This document shows positions 12,720 through 40,735 of a DNA stretch of 64,000 nucleotides, piece after piece. How positions within the stretch are numbered: position 1 is the stretch's first letter; every line of letters begins with the position of its first letter. This DNA is from Sipunculus nudus (taxonomy: Eukaryota; Annelida; Sipuncula; Golfingiida; Sipunculidae): the NCBI GenBank assembly GCA_026874595.1, contig CM049307.1, positions 41,238,362 to 41,302,361 of the forward strand, in the 5' to 3' direction. The position numbers and the translations under genes were made by a program. Below the pieces are notes generated by a model, which worked only from the letters and a program-made list of their open reading frames with translations, was not told the origin of the DNA and did not search any database.

Positions 12720-13444
12720 GCTGGTGAAGCTAATGATGTGTCTGACGATAATGACAATAATTATGGTGATGATGATGGTGATGATGATGATAATATGTAT
12801 AGGAGTATAATGATGAAGATTTATATCTGATGAAAATAGTATTAGTAAAGATGTATCAGATGATGATGCTCCTCATGATGATGATGATGCAAGAACCAAG
12901 AGTATAATAATGATGTTAATCAGGATAATAATGATGGTGATTACAATGATATGATGATAATGAAAATGTGATAGATGATGGTGATGATGTTAAAAGTGAT
13001 GATATCTGATAATAATAATAATGGTAATGATAATTATGATAATGATGATGATGATGCAAGAACCAAGAGAATAATAATGATGTTAATCATGATAATAATG
13101 ATGGTGATTACAATGATATGATGATAATGAAAATGTGATAGATGATGGTGATGATGTTAAAAGTGATGATATCTGATAATAATAATAATGGTAATGATAA
13201 TTATGATAATGATGATGATGATGCAAGAACCAAGAGAATAATAATGATGTTAATCATGATAATAATGATGGTGATTACAATGATATGATGATAATGAAAA
13301 TGTGATAGATGATGGTGATGACGTTAAAAGTGATGATATCTGATAATAATAATAATGGTAATGATAATGATGATAATGATATAAGATGTGTTAGATGGTG
13401 ATGAAATTTATGATAATGATGTGAATAGTGATGACAGTGAATAA
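12720..13444 (+). repeat. GAT-rich array with a 167-bp higher-order unit repeated three times
   Basis: Trinucleotide-like (GAT/AAT)n sequence. Inside it a 167-bp unit containing GCAAGAACCAAG recurs at 12889, 13056 and 13223. The array continues beyond the inserted element at 15269-15425, so it was one array before the insertion. Confidence 0.85.
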
Positions 13445-15268
13445 CTAGAATAAGGGTAGTCGACAAGCGACTACTTGTATCCGCCTAAATCAGAGTGGAA
13501 CGGGTGAAGTGTTGCATATTAGCATGGATGTCTGCAGCCAAATTGTGTATGTAGGTTGCGCTACCTACCGAAAAATCCAGAAAGCTCTATACACATGCAA
13601 AACTTTGGCCCAATCGGTCAAACGGTTCCCAAGATCTGAGCTTGGATATCTGCTGCATGAAATAGAATGCAGGTGGCGCCACCTGTCATAAAATCAAGAG
13701 AGCTGTCGGGGATGTATAAACTTGCAAAATTTTAGGCAGATATGTCAAACCACTGCCGAGATATGAGTGATTTTATCCCATGGCAGACAAACAGATGGGA
13801 GCTGTGCAAACATGGCTTCAGGTGGCGCCACCAGTTTTGCGTATGATAAAGAGCTATGTGAGATTTATACACATGCAAAATTTTGGCCCAATCGGTCAAA
13901 CGGTTCCCTAGATATGAGCTTGGATGTCTGCAGCGTAAACTTGATTGTAGGTGGCGCCACCTGTCATAAAATCAGAAAAGCTATCCAGGATGTATAAGCA
14001 TGCCGAATTTCAGGTGAATTAGTCAAACCACTGCCAAGATATGAGTGATTTTAACCCAAGGCAGACAAACAGATGGACACTGTGCAAACATGGTTGCAGG
14101 TGGTGCCACCATTTTCGGTGTATGTTATAAAGCTCTCCAAGGGCTACATTTGTGCAAAACAATTTTCCTGATCGGTCAAACGGTTCCTGAGATATGAGCT
14201 TGGATGTCTGCAGCGTAAACGTGAATGTAGGTGGCGCCACCTGTCATAAAATCAGAAAAGCTATCCAGGATGTATACGCATGCCAAATTTCAGGTGAATT
14301 AGTCAAGTCACTGCAGAGATATGAGTGATTTTAACCGAAGGCAGACAAACAGATGGACACTGTGCAAACATGGTTGCAGGTAGCGCCACCATTTTTGGTG
14401 TATGTTATAAAGCTCTCCTAGGGCTACATTTGTGCAAAAGAATTTTCCTGATCGGTCAAACGGTTCCCGAGATATGAGCTTTGATGTCTGCAGCGTAAAC
14501 GTGAATGTAGGTGGCGCCACCTGTCATAAAATCAGAAAAGCTATCCAGGATGTATACGCATGCCCAATTTCAGGTGAATTAGTCAAGTCACTGCAGAGAT
14601 ATGAGTGATTTTAACCCAAGGCAGACGAACAGATGGACACTGTGCAAACATGGTTGCAGGTGGCGCCACCATTTTTGGTGTATGTTATAAAGCTCTCCAA
14701 GGGCTACATTTGTGCAAAAGAATTTTCCTGATCGGTCAAACGGTTCCCGAGATATGAGCTTGGATGTCTGCAGCGTAAACGTGAATGTAGGTGGCGCCAC
14801 CTGTCATAAAATCAGAAAAGCTATCCAGGATGTATACGCATGCCCAATTTCAGGTGAATTAGTCAAGTCACTGCAGAGATATGAGTGATTTTAACCCAAG
14901 GCAGACGAACAGATGGACACTGTGCAAACATGGTTGCAGGTGGCGCCACCATTTTTGGTGTATGTTATAAAGCTCTCCGAGGGCTACATTTGTGCAAAAA
15001 AATTTTCCTGATCGGTCAAACGGTTCCCGAGATATGTTGGTTTATGTGTGAAAACAGACGCACAAACGGACGCAGAGCGCAAAGGAAAGGTCAGAGGTCA
15101 AAACAAAATCGGGGCGCAGCAGTTCACATGTGACCCGAACATAATCCCGGGTTTCGGAAAATTCCGCCCAGCGGTTACGGAGGAGTTCTCCGGACACCTA
15201 CGCGGCGGCGGCGGCGGCGGCGGCCAGCTGAAAACATAGTATCCGCAAAACTCTGTTTTGGCGGATAC
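13445..15268 (-). mobile_element. Helitron/Helentron-like non-autonomous element (family 2), 3' end at 13445
   Basis: Read on the minus strand, the 3' end is a 7-bp-stem hairpin (GTAGTCG, loop CTTGT, CGACTAC) followed by CCTTATTCTAG, with CTAG at 13445-13448 on the plus strand and T next to it. The 5' end begins GTATCCGC (complement of 15261-15268). The inverse GCGGATAC lies just inside the 3' hairpin, giving asymmetric subterminal inverted repeats. Flanks are T on one side and T on the other (T|T insertion), inside the GAT array. The interior is a tandem array of about 280-bp units, each with two GGTGGCGCCACC palindromes. A second copy in opposite orientation ends at 38159. Confidence 0.7.
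13660..15030 (-). repeat. Tandem array of about 280-bp units containing GGTGGCGCCACC
   Basis: Near-identical units repeat with a 280-290-bp period; the GTAGGTGGCGCCACCTGTCA segment recurs near 13948, 14228, 14509 and 14789. The last three copies are nearly identical, so the array expanded recently. The repeated 60-80-codon open frames on both strands here are products of the array, not genes. A (GGC)n run at about 15202-15224 lies beyond its end. Confidence 0.85.
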
Positions 15269-15473
15269 AATGATGATGATAGTGATTGAAGATGTGGAAG
15301 ATTTTGTGATGGTCATTGACAAAAGGTGTGTATGATGATCATGAAAATAATGTTAACGATGATGCGTATGATGATGATCATGATGATATTGAAATGTATG
15401 ATGGTAACAACAAAGATGATACTAGTATGAACTATGCTGAGTTTAAGGTTTACTCTTTTGTAGCACAGAGAAG

Positions 15474-31268
<15,795 letters not shown>

Positions 31269-32307
31269 ACAGACTTTGCTAGCGGATATTTTCTTTCCCC
31301 TCAAGGTCTTCACTCTCAGTGAAATTTACAGCTCTCATCACAGGAAAGCAGGACGAGCCTTTAACCTGAGTATTGTCATTCATATTCTTCTAATTTTTCT
31401 CTTGTCTGTATGTAGGAATGTAAAAATATCCCGAGTTTCTTCAGCACAGATTGTCTCGTGTCCCAGAGATATGCCACAAAAAACTAAGAAAGCACAACTA
31501 CACCTGTAAGAAGAGGAACATAGTCCACTTCAAACCTTTAACACTTACCTTGCGTGCATGACATCTGGTACCGGTGTCCTGGAGGCAGTCATTGCATCAA
31601 CCCCCACTAGAGGTCAGCCCTGCATATATGCTGGCTAAGGATTAAATTGGATGGACATACCAAAATGATATTGTGCAGTGTATTGCACAAGTGAGTTGAC
31701 AGGAAGAAGTGTTACAGTTAAGCTGACAAACCTTGAGTACAATATGTTCATCCAGAACTTAATCAAAAGTAAATATGGTAAACAAGAGTACAGCCTTGAA
31801 CTGTAAGTATAACTTCTGAGTAAGTTGGTTTTAAAAATTCAGGGCCACAGCAAACATTGTTTATTCCTGATTTAAATTCTTGACCAACCCCTTGAACTTT
31901 TGACTGCCTTGCTATCACAGGTTCCTTATTTCATTCATTACTTACAGTTTTGAAACAATGACAGAGGTAGGATTATCTTACATTTTTATGTAACATTGTT
32001 TCTATAAAGTCTTAGGGTTCCAGAGTTTGAAAATGATCACTGTCCAAAAATTTGTAGGATTATGTGATAAGACAGTTGATAAGGTATTAGGACTCAAAAA
32101 TGCATCACTACATTAGCTTCAGAGAATATATAGCAGTAAATTTTAAATTTATTTTTATTATTTGTATATTGTTTGTAATTGTATATTGTACATAATAGGT
32201 ACATATATATACAAAATGTAAATTGTTCCATATAAGATATATGCATGGGGAAAAATGTAAACTGTCACAGTATTTTATAGGGGTTTAATTATAATTATAG
32301 ATTATGG

Positions 32308-32313
32308 AATAAA
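32308..32313 (+). terminator. Candidate GRB2 poly(A) signal
   Basis: AATAAA about 1.04 kb after the GRB2 stop codon, the first clear one in the 3' flank in an AT-rich context. The UTR end is inferred and was not tested. Confidence 0.4.
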
Positions 32314-32339
32314 GATTTTGGAGTAAAGATTGCTATTCA

Positions 32340-35300
32340 CTTTTCCGCTTTTAAAAATAACCTTGTATATACATTTTCACCTTCACTGTGTGAAGATTTA
32401 ACGTAAGAACTGAAGAGAACAAAAACTAGAAGAGAGCCACATGTTTGGGCCAGTGCTTTAAGCGGTGCTCTTGTATTAAATTCCCACATAGAGTATCAGC
32501 AGTTTTCATTCTGATAACTCACATTTAATGTATTTACATTTACCAATTCTCAAGGGTGTTCACTGTGAGTACCCACCTTAATGTAATAACATTTACCAAT
32601 TCACATGCATCTTGACTAGGTTCTGGTAGCCGTTATACTTCAAAGGTTATTACATGTTGGCCCAGGTGAAACATGTGAGTGGGACAGAGGCAGGTGTGAA
32701 AATCTGAAAAACTCAATACTGATACACTTGAGATCTATTTGACCATGTTAAGTTTTGCTTGTAGACTGTCCTTAGATAAACAGGCCTGCGTAGAAGGCAG
32801 TAGGTCCGCTAAGTAACGTGAACCTAATTTTTGAGACTCAAGACCTGTAACTAAAAATAACTGATCATAGCTATCTTGCCATGTTCTTCATATTTATATC
32901 TTGAATGATTTGATCATGGTAGAGCAAACTTATGGAGGGAAATGGTTGCATGGAAGGCTGGTCATTGATGCTGTGAATAAAAAGTTTCGTGTTGGTCCTA
33001 CCTGTTTCGATAGCATGTAGTCCTTCTACATACATGCACTGAAACACAGTTGGAAAACAAGAGAGAGACTAGAATAGTGTGTCCATGATTAAAATGTGTT
33101 CCTGAGTAAATCTTTCAGATTTGGAGATGTATGTTAAAGTCTGGGTGTCATTATGGTTGCAATAATGAATGAAGTATAAATATGAAAATCAGTTAATTTA
33201 ATCATCCTTTGATGTATTGGTAAATAGTTAATCTCTTCAGGTGACACCATTGTACAGTCTCTGCATTGCCTTTGGCGTAAAAATTAAAAGGAACATGGCA
33301 TGTCAACAGACAGATGAGGGGTTAATTATGAACACTTTAGATAGTCCAATTATCAAGCTTTCCATCTGAAGGTGGGGGCTTTTCCATGTGCCCATCTTGA
33401 GTGGAGAAATGACTACCCTAAAAATGCAGTACAAATTGTTGTCCCAACATCAGCTATGCTTCAGGCTACCATCTTTAAATATATGTATTAATTAAAAAGA
33501 GAAAAAAATATATATATAAATTCAAATAAAATTAGTAAATCTCTTTGTACCTGATTTTGTAATGTAGATGCCATGGCAGACATGATCATTTTGCTACACA
33601 TGAACCAAGATTATTCAATTATGCCAAGTCTGCAGTCTTATATGCTTAATATAACTATGGTACTGTGTTCCTGGATGAGAACGACATGGCTTTATGTGCG
33701 TATAAAAAAAGTCACATTGCTTTTAAAATTCACTGTTGAATCATCTGGTATGCTTTCCTCATCTACAGTTTGTGAACTGAGAGCTGATATGTAAACATTA
33801 GCTGTTTATGTTATAACTTTCATGGCACTCTCTCACATATATATTTACAACCCACAAACATGTAAATACACACACACAAACATGTATAAAAACAAAACAG
33901 ATCCTACTTGGATCTTCTGACCTGCGCATTAGACTGTTGTTAAGTTTGTCGGATAACCTGGATATGAGAATGACCCTGATACTGAAATAGACCGACAGAT
34001 GTACAATCATGTTGACAAAGATCTGTTAAATCTGCATTTTCTGCATGTAGTACAGATGTTTGACTAAAAAAATTATTGTGGCTGTACTATTGGTTAGTAT
34101 GTTAGAAATATAAGTAATGCCTGCCTTACCGGTATACAGACTTCTTGTAGTGGTAGCTTTGTTTAGCACCAGATTTTTGTTCATTACATAACACAGTAAA
34201 TCTAGCAGGTGGTATGTATAAAAGTGTAACTTTCTTGGTACATTACAACAGTGACTGCTTGGTGAGGGCAGTTGATTATGATAGGTAGGACCACATTTTC
34301 ATTATAACCTGTGCTTGTGTGTATGTGTCAAGACACTGTGTTAATTTATGTACAGACAGGTATTCTGTTGTAGTTTGACGTGGTGGTGCGCCTGTACCCT
34401 TTATCAGTATTTTAATGCTGTTTGCTCCTTAGGAAAATTATAACACTGCAGACCAGAGGTTTCCAGGTTTGATGTAAATGTAAATATTATACACAGCATG
34501 TTTAGGACCAGAGTTGAGCTCTTTTAAGAGCAACTGAGGGGCCAGGTGTTAGACATGGTACAGGTTTAATGATGAAGAGCTTTGCTGGAGAGAGCGCTGG
34601 CATGTTTTGTATGAACTGGTACCCACTACTATTATTATTGCACTCATGAAACCCATTTCTTGTTTTCATTGTTCTTATTTTCAATGTTTCAGCTGCTGCC
34701 TTCTAAACATAAAAAATCACCATTGCTGGATTATTATTGTTTAAGTGAGGGGAAAAAATAAGGATATATGGTCAGGTTATGGAAGTTTGGTCAGGTGTGA
34801 GGCAGGGGCAGTCCTTTGGAATCTCATCAGTTGCTACAGCCAGTTAATATAGAAATATTGCAGCCATTGTAGACATTTACCTTACGTAACTGGCAGAGCT
34901 TGGCAGCCATAAATAGTGCTGGGTACCAGTCTGAATCTTATCCAGCATTGTGTATTGGCATGTGGGCTTCATAAGAAATGTCTTTCGACACTCGTTAGTC
35001 GCATTTATAAGTGGGATGGGTGGCACTGCAGGTCCTTTTCCATTCTGGTTAACCCCCCTTTGTAACCAGATCATCCTATATATGTTTATGTCATGGAGTC
35101 CAGGTTAACTTGTGTTACTTGTGTGTATGTGTGACATCGTATTGGAAGGGTTGTAGTTAAAAGATATATTGTCGAATTTATTATGTGCAGTACAAAAGCT
35201 GCAAGATTGTAATATTATTCATATTAATCAAGACTTCTTCAGCTAAAACAGAATGCTTGTTTAAACAGGAAGACATAAACGTTCAACTTTATATCATGCA

Positions 35301-35830
35301 AGATTTCTCTCATATGAAATATTATATGGAAACAACAAATTTAATAGGCATTAAGTCACACAATATCATTAAAATCAGTATCAGATTTGTTTAAGATAAT
35401 AATGTAAATCCTTAGTTGAGGATATCATGGACTTTGGTGTTGAGTGGGACATATTTATAAATGTGTTCAACTATTTATGACTGTGGAGTTTAGATATATA
35501 TAAGAACATACAATGCTGTCAGCTTCTTCAGAGTGTACCCCTAAGGTATCCTGTACAGAAAATGGATCATATTTTTTTCCAGGAGCCTGGCTTTACAGTG
35601 TCACTGTAAACTTGTTTCATTAAGAGATGGATGTACTTTTCCTGAACCAGAAAGAGTTATATTTCTAATATATCAATTGTTATAATTGGAAATGTGATCC
35701 TATCTGCTTTTGTAAAAAATGTTTATATGCTTTATAATACAATAAATTACATAAAACCTTGAAACTGGTTACTGCTGTCTCTAATATTAGAGAATTTTTT
35801 CATTGTGCAAGTTTCAGTCTTTTATATACC
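32340..35830. other. Intergenic sequence without recognisable feature
   Basis: AT-rich non-coding sequence with short (AT)n and (CA)n runs. No coding, RNA gene or bounded repeat could be supported. Some of it may be extended GRB2 3' UTR. Confidence 0.4.
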
Positions 35831-35835
35831 TTCAT

Positions 35836-36660
35836 ATTATTAGCTCAGCTGACTGTAAGTCAACTGAGGTATAGGAATGGCGCTTTGTCCGTCGGCCGTC
35901 CGAGCGTCTGTCCGTCCGTTAGCAGGGCACAAATCATAACTGCTGGACCTAGAAACTTCTAAGTGAGTATCCAGGGAGGTCAATAAAAAATCACCTAGGA
36001 AACCTGAAATTAGGTCACTGTGACCTATATCCTTCGAGCTATTGGGCTTGAAAGTACCCCCCAGAATAATCAAAAATATAATTCAAAACCTCTAATATCT
36101 TGATAATTAATGCATGGATTGTCATGAATCTTGCCTTGAATATTGACCATGACTAGTTTTGTCAGTTCCCAGAATGGCGCCACCTGTATTTATAGTGAAC
36201 CTGTGAGCTTATGCGATGGTATGGCGTCGTGCGTCGTCTTTACATTAACCATAGCTATCTCAAAAATGGCAGAAGCTAGCATCACCAAAGTTTTTGCAAA
36301 TAATCAGTCATCTGAAAAACTATCGGATTTTATTTATTTTTTCTAACTGCATTTTCTTAGATCTATAGGGAAAAAGCTAAAAAAAAGCTTTAAAAATCTC
36401 CGACGAAAATGTCCAGTCAAATTGTCCAATATTTCACAGAAATGATCCCTGGAACAATCTTTCTCAAGTTTGTTTGAATGGTTCCAGTTCTGAGATTTTT
36501 GGCTGAGTTACAGGAGGTTGAACTTTGTCATCTGTCCTAAAAAGCACACTAAAATTAAAATCTCAGAAACAGCTAGAGCTATAATCACTAAATTTTATAC
36601 CAATGTTTGTCATATCTGAAATTGATGTATTGGTGGCGCCACCTACATTGATGTGTTTTT
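35836..36660 (+). repeat. Dispersed GTCCGTCCG-type repeat fragment
   Basis: Starts near TTAGCTCAGCTGACTG with an inverse-like AGTCAACTGAGG soon after, followed by GTCCGTCGGCCGTCCG (near 35887) and TAGGTCACTGTGACCTA (near 36012). Further in, the GAACCTGTGAGCTTATG segment (near 36196) matches 7022. This looks like a head of a Helitron-like family, but I see no matching hairpin + CTAG end, so it is left as a repeat. GGTGGCGCCACC occurs near 36633. Confidence 0.45.
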
Positions 36661-36956
36661 TACAAGCGAAAATGTAATTTTAAACTCTTCTAGCTTATAC
36701 ACTGATTTATGATGAAACTCTTAAGCTGATTGGTTTAAACTTTACAAGAATTATTCTATGGTAGGGTTCTGCCAGTTTTATAAGAATAGATTGGGTAAAT
36801 ACAGCTTTAAAAAAGCATTGTAGCCAATTGAAAAAGGCTTTCTGTGTTTGAAAACAGATTTGACAACATGCTGAGTTTCAGCAGCCAAGTCAAGAGGTCA
36901 CTCAGTACAAACAGGTGGGGTCCAGACATCACCATGGCAACTGACCTGGCTCTGGC

Positions 36957-37021
36957 GGGTGTCTAGACAATGTGTCTAGATTCTAGACACAGCGTCTAGA
37001 CGTCTAGACACAATGTCTAGA
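36957..37021. repeat. Dense TCTAGA palindrome cluster
   Basis: GTCTAGAC-type palindromes recur within 65 bp (36961, 36975, 36982, 36994, 37002 and 37015 approximately), for example AGCGTCTAGACGTCTAGACA. The cluster can fold on itself in several registers. It lies where the 5' end of the 37-38-kb Helitron-like element would be expected. Confidence 0.7.
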
Positions 37022-37094
37022 TGCAGAATTCCCAGATTATTGGAACTATATCTTTCAGCTGTTTGAAAAAACTTGGTTTGCATTTTAAGTGAAT

Positions 37095-38159
37095 CGGGTT
37101 TATCATCAGGTCACATGTGAACTGCTGCGCCCTCATTTTTGGTTGACCTCTGACCTTTCCTCGCTGCCCAGCGTCCATTTGTGCTTCTGTTTCCACACAT
37201 AAACCCACATATCTCAGGAACCGTTTGACCGATCAGGCTAAAAATTTTGCACAAATGTAGCCCTTCGATAGCTTTATAACAAACACTAAAAATGGTGGCG
37301 CCACCTGCAACCATTTTTGCACAGCGTCCATCTGTTCATCTGCCTTGGGATAAAATCACTCATATCTCAGCAGTGGTTTGACTTTTCCAACTGAAATTTT
37401 GTAGGTTTATACATCCTGGACAGCTCTCCTGATTTTATGACAGGTGGCGCCACCTACATTTAGGTTTACTCTGCAGACATCCAAGCTCATATCTCGGGAA
37501 CCGTTTGATCGATTGGGCCAAAATTTTGCATGTGTATAGATCTCGCATAGCTCTTCATCATAGGCAAAACTGGTGACGCCACCTGCAACCACTTATGCAC
37601 AGCGTCCATCTGTTCATCTGCCTTGGGATAAAATCACTCATATCTCAGAAGTGGTTTGACTTATCCACCTGAAATTTTGCAGGTTTATATATCCTCGACA
37701 GCTTTCTCGATTTTATGACAGATGGCACCACCTACATTCACGTTTACTCTGCAGACATCCAAGCTCATATCTCTGGCACTGTTTGACCGATTGGGCCAAA
37801 ATTTTGCATGTGTATAGATCTCGCATAGCTCTTCATCATAGGCAAAACTGGTGACGCCACCTGCAACCACTTATGCACAGCGTCCTTCTGTTCATCTGCC
37901 TTGGGATAAAATCACTCAAATCTCAGAAGTGGTTTGACTTATCCACCTGAAATTTTGCAGGTTTATATATCCTGGACAATTTTCTCGGTTTTATGACAGG
38001 TGGCACCACCTACATTTACGTTTACGCTGCTGACATCCATGCTAATATGCAACACACCTCACTCTGTTCCCCTTGCCACTTAATCCATGCCTCACTTCAA
38101 CCGTCCCACTCTGATTTCTGCGGATACACATAGTCGCTTGTAGACTACCCATATTCTAG
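37095..38159 (+). mobile_element. Helitron/Helentron-like element (family 2), second copy, 5' end altered
   Basis: Opposite orientation to the copy at 13445-15268. The 3' end carries GCGGATAC, a hairpin (TAGTC...GACTA near 38131-38147) and CCATATTCTAG, ending at 38159 with T after it. The interior has about four units with GGTGGCGCCACC or variants (near 37293, 37443, 37720, 37998) and the AGTTCACATGTGACC-inverse head segment near 37110. The expected GTATCCGC 5' end is missing; sequence upstream of about 37095 is only weakly related. Confidence 0.6.
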
Positions 38160-38429
38160 TTTTAAAATGTCCTAGTCTGAAACTTGTGAGTCCGAAACGT
38201 CCATTTTGCTGAAATCATAATGACATATATGCAGGACTTAAGAGGATCAATATTAAATTTTAAAAATAAACCTCCATTCATACTCCCAAACTTTGCACAG
38301 GTTCGCATTAGTCCTGTAGGCCTTGTTTGTTATTTTAAAGAACATTTTAAATTTTTTTTACTATAAAATGACAACAATCATGTCAGTTTCTCAGCTGTAA
38401 TTACATCTAGTGTCCCAAAACCTGGTGTG

Positions 38430-39430
38430 TTTATCGATCACAAGTGGATGCCATATGGTTATCACCCTGTCTGTTTGTCTGTCTGTCTGTCCATCCATCC
38501 ATCCACACAAATTTGTTTCCAGATGATAACTCCAGGTTGTATTGACATATGGATTTCAAACTTGATTTACATATGGCCCACCACTAAAGCAAGAACCTAT
38601 ATGATTTTGGGGTCATGAGGTCAGAGGTCAAGGTAACAGGACTCACTTTTTTTTAAAAGATTATGGCTGTATTATAAGCCAAGATTTTCATCCCAAACTT
38701 TCCATTTTGCATATTTAGCTGATTGGGCAGTATGGGGAGAGCTAGTCCATACTGGACCAAGCAGAAGTATCATAGGACATAGAGGTCCATGTATGGACTA
38801 GGGGAGAGCATAAATGAACTTGGGGTCACATAAGGTCACAGGGGCCATCTGTTCACAAATTAGTTTCCAGATGATAACTCCAGTTTACTTTGACATATTG
38901 GTTTCAAACTTAATTTATATTTGACTTACCACTAAAGTAAGAACCTTGTGGATTTTGGGGTCCAACGGTCAAAGGTCATGGTCACAGGACTCATTTCTTT
39001 AAAAAGAATGCATATGCATTTGTAGCCAAACTTTTCATCCCAAACCTTCAATCTTCAAAATATTGCTAACCTGCCAATAGGGGAAGATTCTGTTCAATTA
39101 TGGGGTCCAACGGTCAAAGGTCAAGTTCACAGTACCCACTTATTTAGAAAGATTGTGGATGCATTTTAAGCCAAACGGATGATAATTCCATTTTGGATTG
39201 ACATATTGGTTTCAATTTTGACTTATATATGACCCACCAATAATTAAAGAACCCTTTTGATTTTGGGGTCATAAGGCTAAAGGTCAAGGTCACAGGACCC
39301 ACTTCTTTAAAAAGATTGATGTATTTTTAGCCAAACTTTCTGTCCCAAACATTCTATCTTCCAGATGTTGCTCACCTAGTAACCAGTTTAGATTGAAATA
39401 TTGGTTTCAAACTCGACTTATATCCCATGG
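38430..39430 (+). repeat. AAGGTCAAGGTCACAG dispersed repeat, about four units
   Basis: Same family and orientation as 7250-7910. AAGGTCAAGGTCACAG or close variants occur near 38619, 38960, 39115 and 39280, with 'TTCATCCCAAACTTTCCAT' and 'GATAACTCCAGTTTACTTTG'. It begins with a CTGTCTGTCTGTCTGTCC and CCATCCATCC microsatellite near 38466. Confidence 0.8.
38743..38800. mobile_element. 58-bp micro-transposon with 9-bp target duplication
   Basis: TAGTCCATACTGGACC at the left and GGTCCATGTATGGACTA at the right are inverted repeats covering over half the insert. GGGGAGAGC flanks both sides (38734-38742 and 38801-38809). The paralogous repeat at 7318-7336 has GGGGAGAGC once, with no insert, which is a preserved empty site. 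Far too short to code for anything. Confidence 0.8.
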
Positions 39431-39576
39431 GTCCCTAGTTTGAGGTTTATAATTTCCCCTTAGTATTAGCAGCTTCATCAATTTCCTATTTCTAATTTTT
39501 ATACCTGTATTGAAGGGACCTTATTTTTGGCCAGTAGATGGCGCTGTCATATGAATATGACTGCAAACTCCAAGAC

Positions 39577-40005
39577 CAGTTTCTGTGGCTCAGGGTAGAG
39601 CATAGGACTCCAAGCCGGGAGGTCGTTAGTTCAAATCTCAGCCGAGGCGGTGAGATTCTCACAGTCGGCTCCCACCCAGGGTGAGCGCTCTGCAGGCTTA
39701 ATGGGATGGCTGTACCCTACAGTCGTGTATCACTCACAAACGAGTGCGTCTTTAGGGGGTTCCTTTGTGTTATGACCCAGCAATGGGGATGATTACACAC
39801 ACAGGACCCGCAGGTAGGGTAGACACTGGGCCTGGGTGACACCAGGATACAAAAATAATATGATAGGAAGCGAGTGCTACTGCCCCGTCATGCAGTTCCA
39901 AAATGAAATGGAACTCTGCAGATGTATATACTTAGATTAAGAATTGGATAAGAGAGAATAAAAAATGGAGGCGGTTACCTCCACCTAATAAATGTATAAA
40001 AATAT
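39577..40005 (+). mobile_element. tRNA-derived SINE
   Basis: The head resembles a tRNA promoter: A-box-like TGGCTCAGGGTAGAGC (near 39588) and B-box-like GGTCGTTAGTTCAAATC (near 39621). A body of about 330 bp follows, ending in TGGAGGCGGTTACCTCCACC and an A/T-rich tail. A second copy with the same head, body and tail lies at 57101-57502 on the minus strand. The head does not fold into a full cloverleaf, so it is not an active tRNA gene. Confidence 0.85.
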
Positions 40006-40504
40006 TTTAAAAAGGCCGCCCGTGTTGGTCGTTTGATCTCGGACTGCTCCAGGTTACATGATTAATGAAATACAATAATGGCTCTGTATATAAATTAGAC
40101 CACAGGTCATTGAGGTCCGGAGGATGCGCCCTCTTGCTAGTCAATAATAGGCCTACTTGGTGAACTCCAGCCAGCTATCGCTTTTAACTGGTCTTGGTTC
40201 GTGGATAACGACCATTTCTAGAGCAAAATTGTCATCTGCGGTCAAATGCTGTTAACCAATTTTATGCCGGCTAACAGATGCACATGGACGTTCTTTTGTG
40301 TAACCATGTAAACAACCAGTATCTTAGGGGTAGTTGGAGGGGCCTCCATTTCGGTTAGCCGCCCGTTATATTTAGGCAAGTGGTGAAATCTCCGAACAGA
40401 ATTTAAACTAAGTCCCAATAACTTCATGTTATATGTTGACAACATATTTTATAAAAATAACCGGATCATATAGAACCTCTTAGTATACCAAGTCTGTAAA
40501 TCGT

Positions 40505-40735
40505 TCATCTATTGTACCTCCTATACAAACTAGCAGAGAACGTTTATCTAAAATCGTTTGTCTGCCTTTTCCAAACAAACAGAACGTATATATAAAACCG
40601 TAGGTCTGCCTGTTCCAAACGAACAAACGTATATCTAAAATCGTAGGTCTACCTGTTCCAAACTAGCAGAGAACGTGTATCTAAAACCGTATGTTTACTG
40701 TACCTGTTCCAAACTAGCAGAGAACGTGCGACATG
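40505..40735 (+). repeat. Tandem repeat, about 57 bp, four diverged units
   Basis: The segment AACTAGCAGAGAACGT followed by (T/G)TATCTAAAA(T/C)CGTA and GTCTGCCTGTTCCAAAC recurs near 40526, 40580, 40625, 40660 and 40708. Confidence 0.75.

Noticed and set aside
14019-14800. Repeated 70-codon minus-strand open frames
   Set aside because: Identical frames recur because they are units of the 280-bp tandem array.
35836-36660. A further complete Helitron-like element
   Set aside because: A plausible head is present, but no hairpin + CTAG end could be found downstream.
39577-39650. tRNA gene
   Set aside because: A- and B-box-like motifs are present but no full cloverleaf, and the sequence continues into a body shared with 57101-57502; it is a SINE head.
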